Notes: a model not told the origin generated them from the letters alone. Positions 1-9,805 are shown, counted from the stretch's first letter. The stretch: 64,000 bases of DNA from Burkholderiales bacterium RIFOXYD12_FULL_59_19 (GCA_001771065.1 MESQ01000048.1:62001-126000), one strand, 5' to 3'. Numbers and translations: made by a program.

Positions 1-486
1 CTGCAGGATGCCCCTGCCGAACGCGCCTGGATCGTGGGCCACGCTCTGCGCTCGGCCGTCAAACGCGGTGAAAGCGCGGCACTTGCGGTGTTGGGCTTTG
101 GTCAGAATGCCCAGGTGCTGGTGGAACAGGTTCAGATCAGCCCGGCGCGTGTCTCCATGGGTGGCACGGTGACCCTGGTCTTTGGGCTGCGTAACCCCTT
201 GTCTTGCGCCCAAACGGTGCTGGTGGACTTGGCGGTGCATTACGTCAAAGCCAGCGGTCAAGCCCGTGCCAAGGTGTTCAAGCTCAAAACGCTGGAACTT
301 GCCCCCGGTCAAACCGTGTCACTGAGCAAAAAATTGTCGCTGGTGCAGATGAGCACACGTACCCATTACCCGGGGTTACACCAGGTCGATGTGTTGCTCA
401 ACGGCCAGGCCCGGGCGCTGGGGATGTTTGAGTTGGTCAACGCATCTGATCGGGCCGGTGTGGCGGCTTCCGATTTGGTGGAATGA
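1..486 (+). CDS. DNA alkylation repair protein, C-terminal part (cut by window edge)
   Basis: The reading frame is open from base 1, so the gene begins outside the window and only the last 161 residues are visible. The visible part resembles the C-terminal tail of HEAT-repeat DNA alkylation repair proteins of the AlkC/AlkD-like group, with a typical beta-rich stretch (KVFKLKTLELAPGQ, then THYPGLHQVDVLLNG). These proteins recognise or excise alkylated bases. The HEAT-repeat catalytic region lies upstream and cannot be checked. AlkB and a YcaQ-type glycosylase lie within the next 11 kb. The assignment rests on remembered family resemblance of the tail and is fairly but not completely secure. 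Confidence 0.7.
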   Translation: MQDAPAERAWIVGHALRSAVKRGESAALAVLGFGQNAQVLVEQVQISPARVSMGGTVTLVFGLRNPLSCAQTVLVDLAVHYVKASGQARAKVFKLKTLELAPGQTVSLSKKLSLVQMSTRTHYPGLHQVDVLLNGQARALGMFELVNASDRAGVAASDLVE

Positions 487-587
487 GGCTTGCCTCGCTT
501 GTCAAGATGGTTTATGCCATGAGGCATAGAATGAAATGGCTTGGAGCTCCATGACCCAAAGAATCCATTCACAGGGAGTTACTGACG

Positions 588-3500
588 ATGCCCTCTTTCC
601 GTCTTCGCACGACTATTTTGTATCTGGTTCTGGCTGCCGCCTGGATCTACCTGTCTGATCAGGGGCTCGCTGCGCTGGTGGATGATCCGAGCCCACTCAC
701 CAACTGGCAGTCACTCAAGGGACTGGCTTTTATCCTGCTCAACGGCGGGCTGGTTTACTGGTTGGCCGGGCGTGGTGCCAGAGAACCTGACGTGGCCCAA
801 TGGGTGACCGACTCACGTGTGCGCTGGGCTTCAGTAGGCGTGTTTGTGGTTGCTATGGCTTTGGGTGTTGGGTTGATTGCCAAGACCGAGAGTACCCGGG
901 TGCTGCAGCGGCGGGCCATTGCACTGGATCGGGCAGCGGATCACGCCCACGCGCTGCAGTTGCAGATTGACCGCACGATGTCGGCCACCTATGCGCTGGC
1001 GGCGATGGTGCGCCAAGGGGAGGGTCGTATCCACAACTTTGAAACCCTGACGACCCAGATGTTGCCACTCTACTCAGGAGTCAGTGCGTTGGCGCTGGCG
1101 CCTGGCGGGGTTGTGACTGAGATTGTTCCGCTTGCCGGCAACGAACGTGCCATCGGCATCGACCATCTGAAAGATACCAGACACCGCCCAGAGGCACTCA
1201 AGGCGATGCGCAGCCGGACGCTCATGATCGAAGGCCCGGTGATGTTGAATAACGGCAGCAGGGGTTTGATTGGACGCTTGGCGGTGTACCTTGGTGCCGG
1301 TGAGTCAGCGCGTTTCTGGGGTTTTGTGACAGCGGTTGCCAAGATGGATGAGCTGATGCGTATCTGCAACCTGCAGCAGATGGCCGAGGTCGGTTACCAC
1401 TACCGCCTGGTTCATCTCGATGCCAACGCCCCTGAGACAGTTTTGGCTCAGTCAACCCCCGACGCACTCAAAGACCCTGTGATACACAGCATTCAGGTGT
1501 CAAACAGCCAGTGGGATTTGGGTGTGGTACCCGTGACCGGCTGGCATTCCTATCCCTCACTGCTGGTTGAGATTTTGTTGGCACTGCTGGCAAGTGTCCT
1601 GCTGGCTTTTTTGGCCTATGTGTTGTTGCGCCAACCCCAACTGTTGCGGCGTGAGGTGGCGCTACGCACGCGAGAACTCGCTGCGGCCAACCATCGCCTG
1701 GTTAATTTGCATCAGGCCGTGGAACAAAGCCCGGCCACAGTCATGATCACGGATCGCGAGGGGAAAATCGAATATGTCAACCCAAAATTCACCGAAATCA
1801 CGGGCTACACCGCCGCCGAGGCGTTTGGCCAAACCTCACGGTTGATCCAGTCTGGGCTGACCGCCGAGGAGGTCTACACAACGATGTGGCAAACCCTGCT
1901 GGCCGGGCGTGAGTGGCGTGGCGAATTGTGCAACCGCAAGAAAAACGGCGAGTTGTTCTGGGAGTCCGAGGTGATTGCGCCGATGCGTGATAAGCAGGGC
2001 GAAATTGCGCACTTCATCGCCGTCAAAGAAGATATCACCGAGCGGCGGCTGGCACAAGCGGCGCTGGAGCGCCTGAACCGCACCTTGCGCGTCCTCAGTG
2101 CGGGCAACAAGGCGCTGGTGCGTACCGGTGACGAGACGGAACTGCTGGCCGAGGTCGGTCGCATTCTGGTTGAAGTCGGCGGCTATTGCCTGGTTTGGGT
2201 CGGTATGCCCGAGCCCGGTAATGAGACAGTGTTGCGTCCGGTCGTGATGACTCCCGGCGCCCGTGTCGATGCGGCGCTATTAACGCATGATCGTGGTACC
2301 AATGCCTCCTGGCCGGGCTTTGTGGGGGCGGCGATGACCCAGGAGCGGCCCATCATTTGCACGTGCTTTGCTGACGATGCCTATTACGTCCGTGCCAGCG
2401 AAGCCGTTCGTCGTTGCTGTTGCGAGGCGGGGGCGGCGCTGCCTTTGGTGTCGGGGCAAGTATGCTTTGGTGTCCTGGTGTTGCATGCGGATAATCAGGA
2501 AACACTCGGCAAGGAGGAGTTGACCCTGTTGCAGGAACTGGCCGATGACCTGGCCTACGGGATTGCGACGCGTCGTCATGAAGATATCTCGAACTTGCGC
2601 GAACAGGCGATAGAGGCCTCCAGCAACGGCATCATGATTTCATCGGTGCTGGAGGCTGACCACCCGTTCACTTACGTCAACCCGGCTTTTGAGCGCATCA
2701 CGGGTTATGGGGCTTCCGAAGCGGTAGGTCGCAATGGGCGCTTCCTGCTGGGGACAGACCTGGAACAGCCCGAACTCGAAGCCATCCGTTTGGCCCTGCG
2801 TGAGGGCCGTGAAGGCCATGCCGTGCTGCGCAATTACCGCAAGGACGGCAGTCTGTTCTGGTGTGAGTTGTCAGTCTCTCCGGTTCGCCGCAACCATGGC
2901 TCGGTGACGCACTTTGTGTCGGTGTTGACCGATATCACCGAGAGTAAAAACTACGAGGCGGCGTTGGAGTACCAGTCCAACCATGACCAGCTTACCGGGC
3001 TGCCCAACCGCAACCTGCTGGCCGACCGCCTTGACCAGGCACTGGTTCGGGCCGCACGCGACGGTGATGAGGTGGCCGTGGCGGTGATTGACCTGGATCG
3101 TTTCAAGGTGATCAACGACGGCCTGGGCCATACCGTGGGAGATATCTTGTTGAAACAAGTGGTCGCCCGCTTGCAGGCAGGCGTGCGTGATGGGGATACC
3201 CTGGCACGGCTCGGGGGTGATGAATTTGTGTTGATCATGCCCGCTGATGATGCCACCCGTGCCGCACAGCTCAGCTGCGGGCGTTTGCAGTCTGGTCTGG
3301 TCATGCCCTTTGAGTTTGAAGCGCACCGCCTGACCGTGTCGGCCAGTATTGGCATCAGCCTTTACCCGCGTGACGCGGGTGATGCGCAAGGCCTGCTGCG
3401 GCAGGCTGAGGCGGCCATGTACCGTGCCAAGGAGCAGGGGCGCAGCTCAATCCAGTTTTTCACTGCCGAAATCAACAAGCGCGTGCATGAGCAACTGACC

Positions 3501-4718
3501 ATGGAGAGCCAGTTGCGCCAGGCGCTCGACAAAGGCGAGTTTCTGCTGCATTACCAGCCGCAGGTTGATCTTGTGACTGGCTCCATCATTGCCGCTGAGG
3601 CACTGGTGCGCTGGCAACACCCTGAACGTGGCATGGTGCCGCCCCTGGATTTTATTGCGTTGGCCGAAGAAACCGGGCTGATCGTGCGCTTAGGCGAATG
3701 GGTGCTGGTTGAAGCCTGTCGTCAGCACCGCGCCTGGCTTGATGCCGGATTGGCGGCTGGACGCATCGCGGTCAATCTTTCGCCGCGGCAATTCAGCGAC
3801 CCTGATTTGTTGCCATTGGTCAAACGTGTGCTGGCCAACACTGGCCTGCCACCGGCCTTGCTTGACCTGGAGGTCACTGAGAGCATGGCGATGCAGGATG
3901 TGGAGCGCGCCATTGAACTGCTGGAGGAACTCGCATGCCTGGGGGTGCGAATTTCAATCGATGACTTCGGTACCGGGCATTCATCACTCAGTTATCTGCA
4001 ACGTTTTGCCGTCAAGACACTGAAGATCGACCGCAGTTTTGTGCACGAAATAGCGATTGATCCGCAACGGGCCGCCATCACCAGCACCATCATCGTCATG
4101 GCGCATAACCTGGGCATGAACGTGATCGCCGAGGGGGTGGAAACATTGGCCGAATTGAACTTCCTGCGGCGACACGCTTGCGACGAGATTCAGGGCTACT
4201 ACTTCAGCCGCCCCTTGGGTGCAGCGCAGTACCAAGCCCTGCTGCGCGAGCAGCGCCGCCTGGTGCTGCCGCCGCCAGGTGAAGGGGATGCCGTGCGCAC
4301 GCTGCTGCTGGTGGATGATGAGCCCAACGTGTTGTCCTCACTCAAGCGCCTGTTGCGGCGCGACGGCTACCGGATACTGTCCACCACCAGTGCCCGTGAA
4401 GGGCTTGACCTGCTGGCGACCAACCCGGTTCAGGTGATCATCTCCGACCAGCGTATGCCGGAGATGAGTGGCACTGAATTTCTCTTGCGGGCCAGGCAAC
4501 TGCATCCGCACACGGTGCGCTTGGTGTTGTCGGGTTCTACCGATCTCAATTCAGTCACCGAGGCCATCAATGACGGTGCGATCTACAAGGTCCTGACCAA
4601 GCCGTGGAACGATGATGCCATGCGTGAAACCGTCCGACTGGCGTTCAAGGTGCAGGAGGATGGCCTGCGACGCTGGCCGGACGGCTCCACCACTGCCGCA
4701 CCCAGCCCCCCGCGCTGA
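588..4718 (+). CDS. CHASE-PAS-GAF-PAS-GGDEF-EAL-REC hybrid signalling protein
   Basis: A 1376-residue membrane sensor for cyclic-di-GMP turnover. Hydrophobic segments near residues 8-25, 42-60 and 82-100 precede a CHASE-like extracellular region (about 110-310), closed by another membrane segment near 325-347. Then come PAS (about 375-490), GAF (about 505-645), PAS (about 655-775), GGDEF (about 795-955), EAL (about 970-1220) and a C-terminal receiver domain (about 1238-1355). The GGDEF signature is intact (near residue 876), with an RDGD inhibitory site five residues before it. The EAL signature is intact too (EALVRW), so both synthesis and hydrolysis are possible. The receiver has the acidic DD pair and a phospho-acceptor Asp in SDQRMP. 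A C-terminal receiver after EAL is an unusual order. A GGGAG sits upstream of the ATG. The last 74 bases overlap the convergent EamA gene. Confidence 0.93.
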   Translation: MPSFRLRTTILYLVLAAAWIYLSDQGLAALVDDPSPLTNWQSLKGLAFILLNGGLVYWLAGRGAREPDVAQWVTDSRVRWASVGVFVVAMALGVGLIAKTESTRVLQRRAIALDRAADHAHALQLQIDRTMSATYALAAMVRQGEGRIHNFETLTTQMLPLYSGVSALALAPGGVVTEIVPLAGNERAIGIDHLKDTRHRPEALKAMRSRTLMIEGPVMLNNGSRGLIGRLAVYLGAGESARFWGFVTAVAKMDELMRICNLQQMAEVGYHYRLVHLDANAPETVLAQSTPDALKDPVIHSIQVSNSQWDLGVVPVTGWHSYPSLLVEILLALLASVLLAFLAYVLLRQPQLLRREVALRTRELAAANHRLVNLHQAVEQSPATVMITDREGKIEYVNPKFTEITGYTAAEAFGQTSRLIQSGLTAEEVYTTMWQTLLAGREWRGELCNRKKNGELFWESEVIAPMRDKQGEIAHFIAVKEDITERRLAQAALERLNRTLRVLSAGNKALVRTGDETELLAEVGRILVEVGGYCLVWVGMPEPGNETVLRPVVMTPGARVDAALLTHDRGTNASWPGFVGAAMTQERPIICTCFADDAYYVRASEAVRRCCCEAGAALPLVSGQVCFGVLVLHADNQETLGKEELTLLQELADDLAYGIATRRHEDISNLREQAIEASSNGIMISSVLEADHPFTYVNPAFERITGYGASEAVGRNGRFLLGTDLEQPELEAIRLALREGREGHAVLRNYRKDGSLFWCELSVSPVRRNHGSVTHFVSVLTDITESKNYEAALEYQSNHDQLTGLPNRNLLADRLDQALVRAARDGDEVAVAVIDLDRFKVINDGLGHTVGDILLKQVVARLQAGVRDGDTLARLGGDEFVLIMPADDATRAAQLSCGRLQSGLVMPFEFEAHRLTVSASIGISLYPRDAGDAQGLLRQAEAAMYRAKEQGRSSIQFFTAEINKRVHEQLTMESQLRQALDKGEFLLHYQPQVDLVTGSIIAAEALVRWQHPERGMVPPLDFIALAEETGLIVRLGEWVLVEACRQHRAWLDAGLAAGRIAVNLSPRQFSDPDLLPLVKRVLANTGLPPALLDLEVTESMAMQDVERAIELLEELACLGVRISIDDFGTGHSSLSYLQRFAVKTLKIDRSFVHEIAIDPQRAAITSTIIVMAHNLGMNVIAEGVETLAELNFLRRHACDEIQGYYFSRPLGAAQYQALLREQRRLVLPPPGEGDAVRTLLLVDDEPNVLSSLKRLLRRDGYRILSTTSAREGLDLLATNPVQVIISDQRMPEMSGTEFLLRARQLHPHTVRLVLSGSTDLNSVTEAINDGAIYKVLTKPWNDDAMRETVRLAFKVQEDGLRRWPDGSTTAAPSPPR

Positions 4719-5595
4719 CCAGCACAATGCCAACGAGCACTGGCACCGAGCCCAGCAAAAAGCGCATTTCCAGCGGTTCCTTCAGCAGCCAGGCCCCAAA
4801 CACCATGCCAAACAAGGGTGTGAGGAACGAAAACACCCCCAGCCGCGAAGCCAGGTAGCTGCGCAACAACCAGAACCACACCAGAAAGCTGGCAAACGAC
4901 ACCACCAGCGTGTGAAAGGCCAGGCTGGCCCAGACCTGTGGGGTGGGGTTAAAACGCGCTTGACCGGTAGCCATGGCACCGGCCAGCAGCAACACAAAAG
5001 CGCCGATCAACTGGTACAGCAGGGTTTGCGTGGCGGGCGCTTTTGACAGGACAGAGCTGCGCACCACGACGGTGGTCGCGGCCCAGGCCACACCGGCCAG
5101 CAGCCCAAGAAAGTCACCCCACAACACATCGCCCGGCATCACACTGGCCGTGCCGCTGCGCCCCAGAAAAGCCAGCGCAATGCCACCAAACGCCAGTGCA
5201 ATGCCCAGCCACTGCAGCACGCCCAGTCGCTCGGCAGGCAGCCGCCAGTGCAGGCCCAGCGCAGCAAAGATCGGTGCGGTGTACAAAAACACCACCATGT
5301 GTGATGCGGTGGTGTGACGCAGGCCCTCGGCCACCAGCAAAAATTCCAGCGCGAACAACAGGCCGACCACCAGGCCCGGGCGCCAACTGCCATCACGCCA
5401 GTTCATGCGTTCTTTGCGCCAGGCCATCACCAGCGCCACCAGCAAGGCCGCCCCACCTGAGCGCAGCGCAATCTGCATGATAGGCGCAATGTCGTTTGCC
5501 GTGGCTTTTAAGACCACTTGCTGCAACCCCCAAATGGCGCACAGCACCAGCATCAAGGTCACAGCTTTGGCATCAAGGGCTTTGGGGAGGTGCAT
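4645..5595 (-). CDS. EamA/DMT-family transporter
   Basis: A protein of about 316 residues with ten hydrophobic segments, in the two-repeat pattern of drug/metabolite transporters: an early AIWGLQQVVLK segment, a central GVAWAATTVVVR, and a second repeat ending in LVGIVLVSAGGW. Such inner-membrane permeases usually export metabolites; the substrate cannot be told from sequence. The ATG at 5595 was chosen because the helices begin right after it; the longer frame upstream has no membrane or family features. The 3' end overlaps the 3' end of the convergent signalling gene by 74 bases. A truncated AraC-type regulator lies divergently upstream and may once have controlled it. Confidence 0.88.
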   Translation of the reverse strand: MHLPKALDAKAVTLMLVLCAIWGLQQVVLKATANDIAPIMQIALRSGGAALLVALVMAWRKERMNWRDGSWRPGLVVGLLFALEFLLVAEGLRHTTASHMVVFLYTAPIFAALGLHWRLPAERLGVLQWLGIALAFGGIALAFLGRSGTASVMPGDVLWGDFLGLLAGVAWAATTVVVRSSVLSKAPATQTLLYQLIGAFVLLLAGAMATGQARFNPTPQVWASLAFHTLVVSFASFLVWFWLLRSYLASRLGVFSFLTPLFGMVFGAWLLKEPLEMRFLLGSVPVLVGIVLVSAGGWVRQWWSRPASVAGHPPAP

Positions 5596-5649
5596 GGTCA
5601 GGGCGTTCAGAATTGGAAAGAAGACACCATTATTTCCGTGACGGATTTC

Positions 5650-5928
5650 ATGGCGATAGTGAAAATCAGGCAAGCCGTACACCATAACCGACAAATCATG
5701 CGCATCCTTCGTCCCAAGCTTGAGATCCCACTGGCCAGTTCTGCCTTGCGCGTGGTCAAAGCCATGGCGTTGCTGGAGCGCGGCCAAACCGTGGAAACCA
5801 GCGCGCTGGATCTGGGCTATGGCGGCGCGTCAGCCTTCATCCGCATGTTCAAACGCCTGACCGATGCCACGCCGGATGAGTTTCGCAAAGGGGCGTTGAT
5901 ACCGGTGATGGTTATGAATTCGCGATAA
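5650..5928 (+). pseudogene. AraC-family regulator, C-terminal DNA-binding remnant
   Basis: From about base 5704 the frame encodes only the second half of an AraC/XylS DNA-binding domain, including the recognition region (ALDLGYGGASAFIRMFKRLTDATPDEFRKG). The N-terminal ligand domain and the first helix-turn-helix are absent. The sequence before it is unrelated and runs into the promoter region of the divergent EamA gene. AraC regulators are often divergent from such transporters, so this is best read as a gene with its 5' part deleted. Whether the short product from the ATG at 5650 is still made is unknown. Confidence 0.72.
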
Positions 5929-5993
5929 CAATGGCTTGTAGCCGTTGTTAAAAGTGCGAAAGCAGCTATTAAAAATAAAGTAATTGAGGCGTG

Positions 5994-6647
5994 ATGGATT
6001 TGTTTGATGACTTGCCGCCAGTACCCGATGACGCCTACACGCCCATCGCACCGGGGGCCGTGCTGCTGCGTGGCTTTGGCCGTGGTGACGATGCCGACCT
6101 GCTGCGGGCGGTGGAGACCGTGGTGACCCAAGCCCCGCTGCGCCACATGCAAACGCCGGGGGGGTACACCATGTCGGTGGCCATGACAAGCTGTGGTTCG
6201 CTGGGCTGGGTGTCAGACCCGCAGGGTTACCGCTACGCCGCACGCGACCCGTTTTCTGGCCAGTCCTGGCCTGCCATGCCGGACTGCTTGCTGGCGTTGG
6301 CCCAGCGTGCCGCTGCGCAGGCAGGTTACGCCCACTTTGAGCCCGAAGCCTGCCTGATCAACCAATATGTGCCCGGTGCCAAGCTGTCGCTGCACCAGGA
6401 CAAGGACGAGCAAGACCTGTCGGCCCCGATCGTCTCGCTGTCGTTGGGCTTGCCCGCCGTGTTCCTGTTTGGCACGCCTAGCCGCAAAGACCGCCCGCAA
6501 CGCTGGCGGCTGGTGCATGGCGACGTGGTGGTGTGGGGTGGCCCGTCGCGCCTGGCCTACCACGGGGTGCAGCCGCTGGCGGACGGCGAACACGTGCAGC
6601 TGGGGCGCAGGCGGTTGAACCTGACGTTTCGCCGCGTGCGGGTCTGA
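5994..6647 (+). CDS. alkB: AlkB-type Fe(II)/2-oxoglutarate DNA dealkylase
   Basis: This 217-residue protein matches E. coli AlkB in length and motifs. The iron ligands are His134 and Asp136 (LHQDKDE) plus His190 (YHGVQPL), and the 2-oxoglutarate-binding arginines lie in RRLNLTFR near the end. NQYVPG and the substrate-lid region are also visible. AlkB directly reverses 1-methyladenine and 3-methylcytosine by oxidative demethylation. The ATG at 5994 is preferred over the overlapping GTG at 5991 because GAGG then sits at a workable distance. It is a single gene with no partner in an operon. No Ada box was identified. Confidence 0.95.
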   Translation: MDLFDDLPPVPDDAYTPIAPGAVLLRGFGRGDDADLLRAVETVVTQAPLRHMQTPGGYTMSVAMTSCGSLGWVSDPQGYRYAARDPFSGQSWPAMPDCLLALAQRAAAQAGYAHFEPEACLINQYVPGAKLSLHQDKDEQDLSAPIVSLSLGLPAVFLFGTPSRKDRPQRWRLVHGDVVVWGGPSRLAYHGVQPLADGEHVQLGRRRLNLTFRRVRV

Positions 6648-6812
6648 AACACATCACTGTAGGGCTTATGCCACTGATACAGCGCAAGCCGATACCGCCG
6701 GTGTGTGCCCGTGCGCGGCCACAAACCCGCTTCCTTTATAGTCCAAGTAACTTAACTGGGCACAATTGTGGCGCGCCTGATTTCCCGCCCTGATTTTTGA
6801 TTGGTTAGACGG

Positions 6813-8192
6813 ATGAATTTCTCTACCGGAAAAAAATTGTTCCTGAGCCACTTTTTGGCCATTGTTCTGGTTTCTGGAAGTATTGGCAGTTACTTCTATC
6901 AAAATGCCATCGACAATTTGCTGGGAAGCCTGCAGGCGCGCCTGAAATACAGTGCCGCCTTGCTCAGCACGACGGTTGATCCAAGCCAGCTCGATCAGAT
7001 CGTTTCACCCGCTGACAAGGCTCTTGATAGCTATAAAAAGGGTGTTGCCCATTTGCGCGAGTTGGTCGCGTCGAATCCGGATATTGCTTTTATCTACGTC
7101 ATGCGGCGGGACGGGGAGGCTATTCGCTTTGTACTGGATTCCGATCCTGATAGCCCGGGCGAACCCGGAGAAGTCTACGCGGTTCCGGTGCCTGCCTTGC
7201 TTGAAGGCTTCAGCAAGCCCGGCAGTGATCGTGAGCTGTTCACCGACAAATGGGGTACCTTCATGTCGGGCTTCGCCCCCCTCAGCGGAGGCGGGGGCCG
7301 CTACGTCATAGGCATTGACATGCGTGCCGACGAAGTGGCTAACAAGCTCAACGCCCTGCGGACCACCGGAGCCCTGTCGTTGGTCTTTTCGCTGCTGCTG
7401 GCCTTCCTCTTCAGTCATTTCCTTTCGCGCAGCTTGGTCAAACGGATCCATGCCTTGCATCGGCGTTGTCTGGAGGTCGATACCTCGGCCGACATGGTAT
7501 CGGGTCAAAAGGGCGACGAGCTCGATCAGCTGGCAGTGACCTTTGGCGACATGTTGACCCGATTGCAACAGTCGCAGATCGACCTTGAGCAACGCGTTGA
7601 GCAACGTACGACCCAACTGAGTCTGGCCAATCAGCAATTAAAAGCGGAGATAAATCAGCGCGAGAAGATCGCACAGCTGCTCGAAGAGACCGCACGCACC
7701 GATTTCCTGACCAAACTCATCAACCGACGCGCCATGCACCGTTTCTTACAGAATGAAATGGCACGTTTTGAACGAACTGGCGGCACCTTTTCGTTGGTAC
7801 TGGTGGACATTGACCATTTCAAGAATATCAACGATCAGTTCGGGCACGACATTGGCGACGACGTGCTGGTCGCGCTGTCGAGAGCATTTGAGAGGTCGGC
7901 TCGCGAGCAGGACATCGTATCGCGCTGGGGTGGCGAGGAATTCTTGATATTGCTACCCAATACCGCCCAGGCCGATGCGTTCGAGCAGGCCGAGCGATTG
8001 CGGCAACTGCTTGACAGCGATGCGCTGCAGATCGAGCGCTACCCGCACCGGGTGACGGCCAGCTTTGGTGTCTGTGAGTTCGCCCCGGGGGATAGCCTGG
8101 AGTCCTTGCTCAAGCAAACTGACGTTGCGCTTTACCAGGCCAAGGTTCGGGGGCGCAACCAGGTATGCGCGAACGCCCGTGTTGTCCTTTGA
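6813..8192 (+). CDS. Membrane-bound diguanylate cyclase (GGEEF)
   Basis: A 459-residue protein with an N-terminal membrane helix (about 8-28), a periplasmic sensing region (about 30-180), a second helix (about 183-205), a HAMP-like linker, a coiled coil (about 240-290) and a C-terminal GGDEF domain. The active-site signature is GGEEF near residue 373, which is catalytically competent in known enzymes. A REQD motif five residues before it fits the product-inhibition site. No EAL domain is present, so it should only make cyclic di-GMP. An in-frame TTG at 6801 lies upstream; the ATG at 6813 gives the usual short cytoplasmic lead before the first helix. No strong ribosome-binding site is visible. 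Confidence 0.93.
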   Translation: MNFSTGKKLFLSHFLAIVLVSGSIGSYFYQNAIDNLLGSLQARLKYSAALLSTTVDPSQLDQIVSPADKALDSYKKGVAHLRELVASNPDIAFIYVMRRDGEAIRFVLDSDPDSPGEPGEVYAVPVPALLEGFSKPGSDRELFTDKWGTFMSGFAPLSGGGGRYVIGIDMRADEVANKLNALRTTGALSLVFSLLLAFLFSHFLSRSLVKRIHALHRRCLEVDTSADMVSGQKGDELDQLAVTFGDMLTRLQQSQIDLEQRVEQRTTQLSLANQQLKAEINQREKIAQLLEETARTDFLTKLINRRAMHRFLQNEMARFERTGGTFSLVLVDIDHFKNINDQFGHDIGDDVLVALSRAFERSAREQDIVSRWGGEEFLILLPNTAQADAFEQAERLRQLLDSDALQIERYPHRVTASFGVCEFAPGDSLESLLKQTDVALYQAKVRGRNQVCANARVVL

Positions 8193-8291
8193 GCCATGTC
8201 GTGCCGTTCCAAGCCTTACCAGATGGCGTGTTTGAACTGAAACGAGTTGGCTGCGTCTTGCGATTAAGGCGAACAACCCGTGGTGTCGGGT

Positions 8292-8543
8292 CTATTGCCC
8301 CACCACCGACCAACCCACGTTTTGGCTGAACTTGTTGTTTTCATAGTCCCACACCGTGCCGCAGTGCTCACACACGTAGCGGGTGATCGTGACCAGACCC
8401 TGGCGGCGCGGTTCCTTGCGGTTGACCCCTTGCATCAGCTCGGCGTGCCCGGGGGCGCGGCGCCAGTCGCGCTGGATGCCGGCGCAGGCATCGCAAAGTG
8501 TTGGGTTGTTCGATTCGATCGGTGGATTCTGGTCTTGGGTCAT
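8292..8543 (-). CDS. Small zinc-ribbon-like protein of unknown function
   Basis: An 83-residue protein with two CxxC pairs: CDAC near residue 17 and CEHC near residue 58. The spacing fits a small zinc ribbon or knuckle, and the sequence is polar with no membrane segment. I do not recognise a named family. An AGAG-type ribosome-binding sequence precedes the ATG. It lies between the convergent diguanylate cyclase gene and the DTW gene, which is on the same strand 42 bases upstream, so co-transcription with the DTW gene is possible. The function is not known. Confidence 0.6.
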   Translation of the reverse strand: MTQDQNPPIESNNPTLCDACAGIQRDWRRAPGHAELMQGVNRKEPRRQGLVTITRYVCEHCGTVWDYENNKFSQNVGWSVVGQ

Positions 8544-8585
8544 GGGCTTGCTCTTTGTGTTGGGTGCTGATTGTCGCCCTGCGTG

Positions 8586-9323
8586 TTACTTCGGCAAACC
8601 CAAGCCCCGCAAACGCTGGTGCGCCGCATCCACCAGGTCCAGCGGCTGCTGGTTTTTGGCCTGCAGGTAGTGGTGGGTAAACACGTCCAGGTAGGCGTCC
8701 AACACCTCGGCCGCGTGGGGCTCACCGGCCAAGGCCAGGCACAGGGCGCCCACCTCGGAGGTGCAAAAGTGGTCGACGCGGCTGGAGCGGCGCAGGCGGT
8801 AGTTGGAGATCTGCTCGGGGTGCAGGCTGAGCACCGGCAAGTGGTTCAGGTAGGGGCTTTTGCGAAACATCTTGCCCGCCTCACTCCAGGTGGCGTCCAG
8901 CAGCACAAACAGCGGGCGCCTGGCCGGTTGCCCATGGGTGGCCGCGTCGGGCAATAGCGTGGTGACCAGTCGCTCGGGCGCCACAAACTCCCCCGGAAAC
9001 ACCACATAGGGCTGCCATTGCGGGTCGGCCAGCAGCGCCAGCAAGGCCGGGTCAACTTCGGTGCGGGCCCAGCCAAAAGCAAAGGTGTCGGCCACCACAT
9101 CGGCAATCAGCCAGCCGGTGTTGCTGGGTTTGAGCGGCTCGATGTCGGCCATCAGCAGGCACATGCCGGCGCGCGTGGGCACGTTGGGGCGCAAGGCGCA
9201 CAGGCAGTGGCTGTGCATGACCCGGCAACCGGGGCAACGCTCACTTGGGCCGCCGCGGGCGCGAAAAGGCTTGACAGCGCGCGCCAGGCGCGCGGTGCGC
9301 AGACGGGAAACGGCGTGGGGCAT
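8586..9323 (-). CDS. DTW-domain tRNA-uridine aminocarboxypropyltransferase
   Basis: A 245-residue DTW-domain protein. The N-terminal Cys cluster (RCPGCRVMHSHCLC) and the motif LLDATWSEAGKMFRKSP are hallmarks of the YfiP/TapT family, which transfers the 3-amino-3-carboxypropyl group of S-adenosylmethionine onto a uridine in tRNA (acp3U). Here the family DTW triad reads DATW. The ATG at 9323 (MPHAVSRLR) was chosen: upstream in-frame residues are the antisense of the neighbouring VOC gene. The VOC gene ends 26 bases upstream on the same strand, so the two may share a transcript. Confidence 0.88.
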   Translation of the reverse strand: MPHAVSRLRTARLARAVKPFRARGGPSERCPGCRVMHSHCLCALRPNVPTRAGMCLLMADIEPLKPSNTGWLIADVVADTFAFGWARTEVDPALLALLADPQWQPYVVFPGEFVAPERLVTTLLPDAATHGQPARRPLFVLLDATWSEAGKMFRKSPYLNHLPVLSLHPEQISNYRLRRSSRVDHFCTSEVGALCLALAGEPHAAEVLDAYLDVFTHHYLQAKNQQPLDLVDAAHQRLRGLGLPK

Positions 9324-9348
9324 GGGTTCCGGGATGGCGTGGTCTGGC

Positions 9349-9729
9349 CTATTTTGCAGGGCGGTGCAGCGCGCAAATCTTGTTGCCGTCGGGGTCGCGC
9401 AGGTACGCCAGGTAAAGCGCGCCGCTCGCGCCTTCACGCCAGCCTGGTGGGTCTTCACAGGTGGTGCCGCCATTGGCCACGCCAGCCGCGTGAAAGGCGT
9501 CTGTTTGCTCTGGTGACTGCGTGGCGAACCCGATGGTGCTGCCATTGCCGTGTGTCGCGGGCTCACCGTTGATGGGCGTGGTGATGCCAAACAGGCCGGT
9601 GCGGCTGCGGTAAAAATAGCGGCTCTTGTTGGCCACCCCCGGGCCAATACCCAGCGTGCCGAGCAGCGCGTCGTAAAACTTCTTCGAGACCTCAAGGTCA
9701 TTCACACCAAGCATCACATGACTGAACAT
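9349..9729 (-). CDS. VOC-family (glyoxalase/bleomycin-resistance fold) protein
   Basis: A 126-residue single-repeat protein beginning MFSHVMLGVNDLEVSKKFY, the classic start of the vicinal-oxygen-chelate fold, and ending YLRDPDGNKICALH. The N-terminal His, the middle HGNG region and the late DPDGNK stretch match small glyoxalase-like proteins encoded in many proteobacteria. Metal-binding residues are plausible, but the substrate is unknown. It lies directly upstream of the DTW gene on the same strand. The ATG at 9729 gives the expected family length. Confidence 0.85.
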   Translation of the reverse strand: MFSHVMLGVNDLEVSKKFYDALLGTLGIGPGVANKSRYFYRSRTGLFGITTPINGEPATHGNGSTIGFATQSPEQTDAFHAAGVANGGTTCEDPPGWREGASGALYLAYLRDPDGNKICALHRPAK

Positions 9730-9805
9730 AAATTCTCCGTAAGAGCCCGGTAGCGGGCGAAATGGGACCGGGGGATGGTAATGGATGGCTGGGTAGGGCG
9801 ATCAA

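Noticed and set aside
5596..5787. Longer start for the EamA transporter
   Set aside because: The extra 64 residues are not hydrophobic or family-like and overlap the promoter region and the AraC remnant on the other strand.
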